Below are positions 1 to 7,349 of a DNA stretch of 64,000 bases, one piece after another. The notes beneath the pieces are model-generated. The model worked only from the letters and a program-made list of their open reading frames with translations. It was not told the DNA's origin and did not search any database. The stretch spans positions 1 to 64,000 of the forward strand of contig JBDSEV010000057.1 of the NCBI GenBank assembly GCA_039919885.1. Direction: 5' to 3'. This DNA is from JACMLD01 sp039919885. GTDB lineage: Bacteria > Bacteroidota > Bacteroidia > Chitinophagales > Chitinophagaceae. Numbering within the stretch: the stretch's first letter is position 1; each line of letters starts with the position of its first letter. The position numbers and the translations under genes are program-made.

Positions 1-1307
1 CATTAACGCGCATCGCTATGCTAAGCGATGATTTTAAAAAGTATTCCGTTTGGAATGGCCGCGGCATCGTTACCGCCAAAGAAAACATCGTGTTACAAAA
101 GGCGGTGGCAAAGGCGCATGACCTGCACAAAAAATTGCGTTTTTGGAATGCACCTGATATCATTAATAGTTGGTATGGTTTCATGCGACTGGGTGTCGAC
201 TACATCAACACCGATCATATTTATGCAGCTGCAACATTTATAAAGCAATTGCCCCAGCGGATGTACACAACAGATAAAAGCTATCCCACCTACGCAGCTA
301 CCTATAAAAACGATGGTACCGCTGTTCGGGTAAAAAATGTAATCCTGCTCATTGGCGATGGCACCGGCCTGGCGCAATTGTATGCAGGCTATACCGCCAA
401 CAAGGCCAGGTTGAATATTTTCAATATGCGGTTTACAGGATTGTCTAAAACAAGTTCTTACGATAGTTATATAACGGATTCGGCACCGGGCTCCACTGCG
501 TTTTCTTCCGGAAAAAAAACCAATAACCGGTACGTGGGAACGGATCCCTCCGGCCAGGCATTATTGCTATTACCTGATATATTGGCAAAAAGCAATATCC
601 AAACCGGAATTGTTACCAGCGGAGATATCAGCGATGCAACACCGGCGGATTTCTATGCGCACCAGCCGGAACGTACCAACAGCGCAGCTATACTGGAGGA
701 TATTTTGCAATCAGCCGTGCGTGTACTGATGGGTGAGGGCAGTAAAAAAATGAACGGCGCCCTTGCGCAAAAACTGGGTACGCGGTTCACACTGGTGTCC
801 GCTGTTGACAGCGTAACAACGGATGCCAGGAGGAAATGGCTGGTAGCCGACAAACAAGCAGGTTTGTCGATGCTGGAAGGAAGGGCCGATTGGTCTCAAA
901 AAGCGTTTGCCAAAGCAATTGCCCTACTGTCAAAAAACAAACCTGGATTTTTCCTTGTGGTGGAGGGCGCGCAGATAGATCATGGTGGTCATGATAATCA
1001 ACTGCCCTACACCGTTACAGAGGTATTGGATTTTGATCAGACCGTGGGCAAGGCAATGGAATTTGCAGACCGCAATGGAGAAACCCTGGTGATTGTTACC
1101 GCTGATCACGAGACGGGTGGTTTAACGCTCACTGACGGTGATTTAACGAAGGGTTATGTGAGCGGGCAATTTGCTACAGACGACCACACCGCGGTGCCAG
1201 TGCCGGTATTTGCGTATGGGCCAGGTGCGCAGCTGTTCAGTGGTGTTTATGAGAACACGGAAATCTTTAATAAAATATTGGCGGCGTTGAAGATAAAAAA
1301 TAAATAG
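1..1307 (+). CDS. Alkaline phosphatase with N-terminal phospholipase/GDPD-like tail (5' end outside the window)
   Basis: The reading frame is open back to base 3 with no stop, so the gene begins upstream of the window and the ATG at 18 is probably internal. Numbering from that ATG, residues 1-75 (with INSWYGFMRLGVDYINTDHI) resemble the end of a PI-PLC/glycerophosphodiesterase barrel. From about residue 105 there is a complete alkaline phosphatase: the metal-site Asp114 in LLIGDGTG, nucleophile Ser155 in TDSAPGSTA, EGAQIDHGGHD, TADHETGG and the late metal-ligand His in TDDHTAVP. The protein should release phosphate from phosphomonoesters in the periplasm or outside the cell, perhaps after the first domain opens a phosphodiester; that coupling is inferred. 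Signal peptide and first-domain catalytic residues are not visible. It converges on the next gene with a 46-bp gap. Confidence 0.88.
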   Translation, partial: LTRIAMLSDDFKKYSVWNGRGIVTAKENIVLQKAVAKAHDLHKKLRFWNAPDIINSWYGFMRLGVDYINTDHIYAAATFIKQLPQRMYTTDKSYPTYAATYKNDGTAVRVKNVILLIGDGTGLAQLYAGYTANKARLNIFNMRFTGLSKTSSYDSYITDSAPGSTAFSSGKKTNNRYVGTDPSGQALLLLPDILAKSNIQTGIVTSGDISDATPADFYAHQPERTNSAAILEDILQSAVRVLMGEGSKKMNGALAQKLGTRFTLVSAVDSVTTDARRKWLVADKQAGLSMLEGRADWSQKAFAKAIALLSKNKPGFFLVVEGAQIDHGGHDNQLPYTVTEVLDFDQTVGKAMEFADRNGETLVIVTADHETGGLTLTDGDLTKGYVSGQFATDDHTAVPVPVFAYGPGAQLFSGVYENTEIFNKILAALKIKNK

Positions 1308-1353
1308 AATTGCCTGTACAGGGTATTTCAAATGTAACCGAACCGCCATTTTA

Positions 1354-3045
1354 TTATTTGCCTGCCAGGTGAAGAACAATGCTGTTGTTTGCTGATCTTA
1401 CACTAAAACCCGCGCCCGTAACGGATTTTTCAAAGGCCCCCTTTGTTGCAGAAACGCTGTAGTCCATCCCTTCAAACTGGCAATTGATTTGTTGTTGAGC
1501 AATTTTTTTAAAAGGCAGGTTAGCCGGGCCGGCGGTTGTCAATTCCAGCATCCACTGTACCCGGCTGTTTCCCGATATATGCATGTTTATTTGTTTTTCA
1601 TCGATGTCCATAACAAGCGTTCCTATAAAAGATTGCAATGGCCAGGCGACATGCAGTTTGCCAGGGATGGAGTCGCTGATAATTGGCTCGCCTCCTTCCA
1701 GCAAGATGGGTTTTCCGTTAATGAAGGCTTTAAAATGAAGTCCGCACTGCGTTTCGCTTGTACTCCACCTGTATCCATCAACAAAAGGCAGCGTAAAAAA
1801 ACTGCATTCATTGGAGTTCGCTTTTTTTGTAGTGTATGCAGAGGGAAAATTTTCATTAAACAGGTGGATGTCGCGGAACCGCAAATGGCCGTCTTCCCAC
1901 AATAAATTACATCGATAAAACCTGCTGTTAAACCATACCGTTTTTCGGTTACTTCCTTTAATATCTTCCTGTACCGTAACGGCCGTTGCTGGCGTAACTG
2001 TATAATGATCCCGAAACCATTTTCCAGACTGGGCCAGTGTTTCCACCTTTAATTTCCCCTCATCGCGCAGCCTGGCAATCAAGGGCATCTGTATCTCGTA
2101 CCCTTTCGACATGCCATTCCAGGTAAAAGAATTCTCCTGCCCGGCCTGTACATAATTGAAACCGATGGAAGGTCCTTCAACAAACATTTTAAAATACCAG
2201 TTTACCCATGCTGAATCGCCACCGCCGAACGGGTAGACCGGTTCAAGGGTGATAACGCCCTGGCCATTGGAGCCGGTACCGCGATCGTCGTACTGACGTA
2301 CTGGATCGCTCCCCAGCATTCGAAAAATAGGGACTGGGGTTTGATTATTTTCATGTTGCGCGGGCATATAACTATTTATCTTGCTGGGATAGTATGCCTG
2401 GTTCCAGTAGCCACCCCATAGTGTGTAGCCATCTGTTCCAATCTGGTCTTTGCAATTTGCTGAAGCAACAATATGGTATTTGTTATAGAGGTAATTGAGT
2501 GTATGCGCATCAATAAACCAGGAAGCCACCGACTTTGGATAATACCCAAAAATCTTTTTAAAATCCTTCATGTATACATCTGCCAATTTTTCACGCTCCC
2601 TGGGTGAATAGCCGGTGGAAAAGCCAACGTCTGCATGCCAGTCCCAGGGATAACGACCCCGCCAAACCAGTCCTGCATGCTCCACCATCGGTTGCGGAAT
2701 TTCCCACCAGGCACCAATTTCAAAAGAATCTTTCGGCAAACTTTTTAACAATTGCTGGTAACGAAGATCCAGCAAGGCATCGTATTGAAGCAGGAAAGTG
2801 CCGCCCAGTTTGTTTTTTTTCATGATTTCAACCTGCTTGACTACTGTCTGGTATAATACGTCCTGGGTAATGGCCGAATCCCGCGGTTCCAGCAAGCGGA
2901 TAAAGTTGACAATGTTTACAATTTTGGGATGCGGGTCACCGGCGGCAGGTAACTGTTCGGAATGATCCGCGCCTCTAAATGAAAACAACATCCATAAACT
3001 CAATAGCGCAGGCAGCAAGCGGTTTTTATTGAAAGTATTTTTCAT
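1354..3045 (-). CDS. Secreted DUF3863-like protein, probably carbohydrate-related
   Basis: The protein has 563 residues. The first 25 form a signal peptide (MKNTFNKNR then LLPALLSLWMLFSF). After it comes NFIRLLEPRDSA and a region rich in Trp and His (GAWWEIPQP, WDWHADVGFSTG, SWFIDAHTLNYL) that looks like a barrel of the polysaccharide deacetylase / glycoside hydrolase type. The C-terminal third looks like beta-sandwich. I recall this layout from Bacteroidota DUF3863/DUF3864 proteins, whose function is unknown; the assignment is from memory and moderate. It lies 85 bp downstream of a membrane acyltransferase-like gene on the same strand, and the two may be cotranscribed for glycan processing. 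Confidence 0.6.
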   Translation of the reverse strand: MKNTFNKNRLLPALLSLWMLFSFRGADHSEQLPAAGDPHPKIVNIVNFIRLLEPRDSAITQDVLYQTVVKQVEIMKKNKLGGTFLLQYDALLDLRYQQLLKSLPKDSFEIGAWWEIPQPMVEHAGLVWRGRYPWDWHADVGFSTGYSPREREKLADVYMKDFKKIFGYYPKSVASWFIDAHTLNYLYNKYHIVASANCKDQIGTDGYTLWGGYWNQAYYPSKINSYMPAQHENNQTPVPIFRMLGSDPVRQYDDRGTGSNGQGVITLEPVYPFGGGDSAWVNWYFKMFVEGPSIGFNYVQAGQENSFTWNGMSKGYEIQMPLIARLRDEGKLKVETLAQSGKWFRDHYTVTPATAVTVQEDIKGSNRKTVWFNSRFYRCNLLWEDGHLRFRDIHLFNENFPSAYTTKKANSNECSFFTLPFVDGYRWSTSETQCGLHFKAFINGKPILLEGGEPIISDSIPGKLHVAWPLQSFIGTLVMDIDEKQINMHISGNSRVQWMLELTTAGPANLPFKKIAQQQINCQFEGMDYSVSATKGAFEKSVTGAGFSVRSANNSIVLHLAGK

Positions 3046-3130
3046 TTTATTTTTTTGCCGTTGAAGGCTATTACAATGTATCGAAAATGTTGCGGATGCG
3101 GAGGCCCTGTCACGTCTTCAAGACGAAGAC

Positions 3131-4312
3131 CTATAACTGCATCCGTATTTTTAATTTGTTCAATCCTTTTGCGATGTACATTACCGCAACGGCAAAAATG
3201 AGCGACCAGATAATACCGGCTATGCCGTGCCGGTACTCCCGTGGAAAGATGGTCAGCCGGCACAAAGAAAAAACCGAAAACAATATGCCAGGGATGATAT
3301 AGGTCATCAGGGGATTTGTGGCAGCGGGTTTGAAAAAATTTGTCCAGTTGCTTTTGCCCTTTATGTCTATAAGCCAGTACAGCAACGCGAAAAAAACCGT
3401 ACAGATGGCGGCGCTGTACAGGCACCAGCTGGGTGTTGCATAAATTTTGGAGATTTTATAATAGGGTCGTAGCACATACGCTGCCAGCAGGAGTAGCAAG
3501 AGAAAGACGCCCGCGTGCAAAAATCGGTTACGGGTAGCCGTTGTCTTTGTATTGAAAAATATACGCGACAATACAATGCCGCAGAGTACAATGGACGTAT
3601 GGGCCGCATTGCCACCCTGTGCGGATATCCATCCAAAAGAACTGCTTGCCTGCAGCGATGGTTGTTTTGCTGCAATACACCAGGCGATGCATACAGCAAC
3701 CATGGTCAGCAGCAGCAGTGTACTCTTTTTAAAGATCTGGTAAATAATACAGGCAAATAAATATGCCCAGCCAATCAATCCAAGTATGCCCCACCAGTGT
3801 GGCCGCATACCAGTAACGCCATCGGTGGCGCGGTAGAGATATGCAAGCGCCAGTAAGCCGGCGATGCCTGTAAAACGGCATACATACTGCCAGCGTTTGT
3901 TTTTAAAAGTATATACATTCCAGGTGAGGATAGCAGCTGCATAAAATAACAGTAGCCAGGCATGCAGGGGCATGCCGGTAGCGTTTTCATTTAAGCCTTC
4001 TTCTCCGTTTATCAGAAAGAAACCGAGGGTGAGCAGGCCAAGTGTACGCCAGATAATATGTAGCTGTACCTGCAAAAAATGGTCGCCTTTCTGCAGCCGG
4101 TTATTCAGGGCAAAAGGAATAGACATACCAACGATGAACAGGAAAGCAGGAAATACGACATCTGCAAAACCCATGGCATCGGCATTGGCCGGCAGGTGAC
4201 CCATCCATGCAGGAATACCGGGTGTACCGGCCAGGTCATTCACAAATACCATTATGAAAATCGTGATACCCCTGAATGCGTCTATGGACAGGATACGCTG
4301 GTTGTTTTGCAA
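3131..4312 (-). CDS. DUF5009 / HGSNAT-like integral membrane protein
   Basis: The 393-residue protein has about ten hydrophobic segments. Its N-terminus, RILSIDAFRGITIFIMVFVN followed by MGFADVVFPAFLFIVGMSIP, is the signature of the DUF5009/DUF1624 group, related to heparan-alpha-glucosaminide N-acetyltransferase and YeiB. These proteins are thought to pass acyl groups across the cytoplasmic membrane onto sugars; the substrate here is unknown. A DUF3863-like gene follows 85 bp downstream on the same strand, suggesting a shared glycan role. The start is the first Met and directly precedes the conserved RILSIDAFRG block. Confidence 0.8.
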   Translation of the reverse strand: MQNNQRILSIDAFRGITIFIMVFVNDLAGTPGIPAWMGHLPANADAMGFADVVFPAFLFIVGMSIPFALNNRLQKGDHFLQVQLHIIWRTLGLLTLGFFLINGEEGLNENATGMPLHAWLLLFYAAAILTWNVYTFKNKRWQYVCRFTGIAGLLALAYLYRATDGVTGMRPHWWGILGLIGWAYLFACIIYQIFKKSTLLLLTMVAVCIAWCIAAKQPSLQASSSFGWISAQGGNAAHTSIVLCGIVLSRIFFNTKTTATRNRFLHAGVFLLLLLLAAYVLRPYYKISKIYATPSWCLYSAAICTVFFALLYWLIDIKGKSNWTNFFKPAATNPLMTYIIPGILFSVFSLCRLTIFPREYRHGIAGIIWSLIFAVAVMYIAKGLNKLKIRMQL

Positions 4313-4784
4313 GCGAAGTGTTTTTTCGATTAATTAATGGTCGCGGTTGTTCTTTTCGAATATAAGTAATTAAGGGCATCTCCAAAAAACCGGCTAATGC
4401 TTATCAGGCAACCTGGGAAAAAGCTAATCGCCCTCCCCAGAAATCATTTCCGATTTTAATAAACAAATCGCGGCGGCGACGTTATCGGGCAAATACAACT
4501 TTTATCTATCTGATTGCCGGCATAATTGACATAAAAAAGCATTGGAGATGGGATGGCAATTTGAACATATCACGCTAAAAAATGCCGCCCCGATGGGGCT
4601 TGAAAACACAAGCGTTGCTGTGCTACCAAAATATCAGCCCTACGGGCCTTGGGAATCATCGAAAGCGCTACATCTTACAGATAAACTTTTAGCTTTATTA
4701 GCTGCAATTAAGGCCGTTCGGGGCAACAGTTTGGTAGCAACAATTTTTCGGCATCTTCAACCGTGGGCATGGGCCGGCAACAGG
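4313..4784. other. Intergenic region without a credible gene
   Basis: There are 472 bp between DUF5009 and PBP1A. An open frame on the plus strand (4542-4925) runs into the antisense of the PBP Lys-rich tail and is not credible. The right half holds a palindromic repeat element, listed separately. The left part shows nothing I can identify. Confidence 0.6.
4587..4743. repeat. Palindrome-rich intergenic repeat element
   Basis: Three short hairpins sit in one block. GCCCC-GAT-GGGGC is at 4587-4599, GCCC-TAC-GGGC at 4637-4647 and CCG-TT-CGG at 4714-4721. The last two lie between a perfect 10-bp inverted repeat, TGCTACCAAA at 4621-4630 and TTTGGTAGCA at 4730-4739. From memory, very similar blocks with CCCCGATGGGGCTT and ACCAAAATAT are scattered between genes in many Bacteroidota genomes. 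It has no coding capacity I trust. Being next to the 3' end of PBP1A, it could also affect that transcript's end. Confidence 0.5.
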
Positions 4785-7193
4785 TTAATCTTTTTTATCT
4801 TTTTTGCCAAAAAGCTTATTAAAAAATCCTTTTTTCTTTTTCTCTTCCGGTGGATTCTGATCTTTTTTGTCTTCGTCTTTTTTGACTGGTTTTGCTTCGT
4901 GCAGTACTTTTTGTTCGTCCGGTGACAATTTTGACTCAACTGGAACACGGGTAGTGTCTTTGTCGAAGTTGATATAATCATTGGCGCCACCATTGCCCTC
5001 ATCAGTTCCTTCCGCGCCGGGCTGCAATGTTTTATCGCTAAAATCATTGTAGTCTAGCATCGGCTGGTTATCCATATTCTCCGGCTGCTGAAACCTGGCG
5101 GTTTTCTCAATGCCGAGTGTTTTATCTGCATAAACTTTCTGGAAGAAATATTCCCAGATTGGCATGGCGGCCTTACCACCATAACCCAGGCCCCCTTCCA
5201 GGCGAATAAACCGGTCATCGCAACCTATCCAGGTTCCCGCAAGTAACTGTGGCGTATAGCCGAGAAACCACGCGTCGGAGTTGTCATTGGTAGTGCCGGT
5301 CTTACCGCCCATTTCAGCTGCACCCAAACGGCCCCGTAGCCCGGCAGCAGTGCCAAAGTCAACCGGGCCCTGCATCATCCTTACCATGGTGTAAGCAGCC
5401 TGTTCGCTGATCACCTGTTTCATTGCTGTCTGGAAACTTTCCAGCACATTGCCGTTTTTATCTTCTATGCGGGTAATGTAAATTGGTTTTGTATTAATGC
5501 CCCTGTTTGGGAACATGGTATAACCCCATAACATTTCGTACATAGATAGTTCGCACGCACCCAATGCCATGGAAGGATAGGCTTCTACCTTTGTGGGAAT
5601 ATTTATCTGTTTGATAAAATTTGAAAAACGTTGGGGGGTTACCTGTTTCATGATGTATGCAGAAGCGCAGTTCATTGACCAGGTGAGTGCCGTAGCCATA
5701 GATACAGTAGACGCGCCATTGCCACAACCGCCTTTAGCGGGTACCATGCCGAAACCCGGAAAATTCTGTGCCTGGTTTTCTACCGGCGTTTCCGGTGTAA
5801 AACCCGCTTCTTCTATCGCCTCACAATATAAAAATGGTTTAATGGAAGAACCGACCTGGCGTTTGGTATCGATATTAACGTGATCATATTTAAAATTTTT
5901 AAAATCAATTCCACCTACCCAGGCCCTTATCTCTCCGGTGATGGGATCCATCACCATAAAAGATGTTTGCAGCATCTGCCGCTGGTATTTAATAGAATCG
6001 AACGGCGTCATGAGCGTATCCTTCTCGCGTTGTGCATTCCATGCAAATACTTTCATTTCTGTTTTTACGAAAAATGATTTTTTGATATCTGCCTCGCTTA
6101 CGCCTTCCTCTTTCATATTTTTCCAGCGATCGCTATTTTTCATTGCGTTCTGTAAGATATTGTCGTGTTCCTTCCAGATCCTGCCGGTTTTAAGGGATGG
6201 CTGTCCGCTTAATACTTTTTGAAGTGTAGGCATATGCCTTGCCACCGCTTCTTCTGCATACAATTGCATGCGGGGATTGATGGTGGTATAAATTTTTAAA
6301 CCGTCGCGGTATATGTTATAAGGTTTATTGGTGGCGGGGTTAATGTGTTTTAAACACCACGCTTTTACATCTGATCGTAACTCTTCGCGGAAATAAGGTG
6401 CCAGCCCGGAATTTTCATCCTGTTTTTTATATTTGAGGGCGATGGGTTTTAATTTTAGCTGGGTTGCCTCAGCAGCAGTGATATAATCGTTTTCCGCCAT
6501 CTTCGATAGCACATGGTTCCTGCGGTCAAGCGATCCTTTTGGATTTCTCCTGGGATTGAAAACGCCTGGACCATTTACCATACCCACCAGTAAAGCGGCT
6601 TCTTCTACGGTTAACCTGTCCGGTTCTTTCTGAAAAAAAGTAAGGGATGCATTCCGTATCCCAAAAACATTGTCGCTGTAAGGCACCACGTTGAGGTAAA
6701 GCGAAATGATTTCTTCCTTGGTAAAATTGCGCTCCAGTTTAATGGCAATAATCCATTCCTTTAGTTTTTGCAGGGCCCGTGTAAAACGATTGGAAGAGCG
6801 TTCCGCAAACATATTCAGCGCCAGCTGCTGGGTGATGGTGCTGCCGCCCCCTTTGCTTCCCAGGAAAAGTACAGCCCTTAGTACGCCTTTAGCATCTATG
6901 CCGGAATGATCATAGAAACGCTCGTCTTCTGTAGCCACCAGCGCGTCCACCATATGTTTTGAAATATCGTTGTATTTTACGTTGCTCCTGTTACCGCGGT
7001 CAAGATAGTACTTGCCCATTTGCGTACCGTCATTGGCATAAATTTCGGTCGCCTGCAATACAGATGGATTTTCCAGTTCTTCCAGCGACGGCATTTCTCC
7101 AAAAAGGCCGAAATTAAGCAGCACCATGAAAAGGATAAATGCACCAATGCCAAGGCCTGTTATCATCCAGAAAATGCGAACCGATTTTTTCAT
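4785..7193 (-). CDS. Penicillin-binding protein 1A (bifunctional transglycosylase/transpeptidase)
   Basis: This class A PBP polymerises and cross-links peptidoglycan outside the cytoplasmic membrane. I take the start at 7193 (MKKSVRIFW), since ten earlier residues would add an unusual hydrophobic extension. The membrane anchor spans about residues 9-30. The GT51 domain shows EDERFYDHSG (catalytic Glu89), GGSTITQQLALNMF and the ERNFTKEEIISLYLN block. The transpeptidase domain shows SSIK with Ser449, SMNCAS as the SxN box, and KTGTTND near residue 630. The C-terminal 60 residues are acidic then very Lys-rich and low in complexity. The total of 802 residues is normal for the family. Confidence 0.95.
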   Translation of the reverse strand: MKKSVRIFWMITGLGIGAFILFMVLLNFGLFGEMPSLEELENPSVLQATEIYANDGTQMGKYYLDRGNRSNVKYNDISKHMVDALVATEDERFYDHSGIDAKGVLRAVLFLGSKGGGSTITQQLALNMFAERSSNRFTRALQKLKEWIIAIKLERNFTKEEIISLYLNVVPYSDNVFGIRNASLTFFQKEPDRLTVEEAALLVGMVNGPGVFNPRRNPKGSLDRRNHVLSKMAENDYITAAEATQLKLKPIALKYKKQDENSGLAPYFREELRSDVKAWCLKHINPATNKPYNIYRDGLKIYTTINPRMQLYAEEAVARHMPTLQKVLSGQPSLKTGRIWKEHDNILQNAMKNSDRWKNMKEEGVSEADIKKSFFVKTEMKVFAWNAQREKDTLMTPFDSIKYQRQMLQTSFMVMDPITGEIRAWVGGIDFKNFKYDHVNIDTKRQVGSSIKPFLYCEAIEEAGFTPETPVENQAQNFPGFGMVPAKGGCGNGASTVSMATALTWSMNCASAYIMKQVTPQRFSNFIKQINIPTKVEAYPSMALGACELSMYEMLWGYTMFPNRGINTKPIYITRIEDKNGNVLESFQTAMKQVISEQAAYTMVRMMQGPVDFGTAAGLRGRLGAAEMGGKTGTTNDNSDAWFLGYTPQLLAGTWIGCDDRFIRLEGGLGYGGKAAMPIWEYFFQKVYADKTLGIEKTARFQQPENMDNQPMLDYNDFSDKTLQPGAEGTDEGNGGANDYINFDKDTTRVPVESKLSPDEQKVLHEAKPVKKDEDKKDQNPPEEKKKKGFFNKLFGKKDKKD

Positions 7194-7349
7194 AATTAAT
7201 GATATAAATATAATGAACTGCACAAAGCTTACCCGAAGCTATGAAATAAAATCCCGCGTTTAGCGATGAGCTGCTGGCGGTTTAACTTTTCAAATTTCTA
7301 TATTCAGAACCCGGGTGCGGTTACTGCCGGAACAGCTTCCATGCAATAG

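Noticed and set aside
3042..3425. 127-residue frame on the minus strand next to the DUF5009 gene.
   Set aside because: It overlaps the end of the DUF5009 gene in another frame and has no recognisable feature.
4542..4925. 127-residue frame on the plus strand.
   Set aside because: Half of it is the palindromic repeat and the other half is the antisense of the Lys-rich tail of PBP1A, which yields a false Phe-rich membrane-like sequence.
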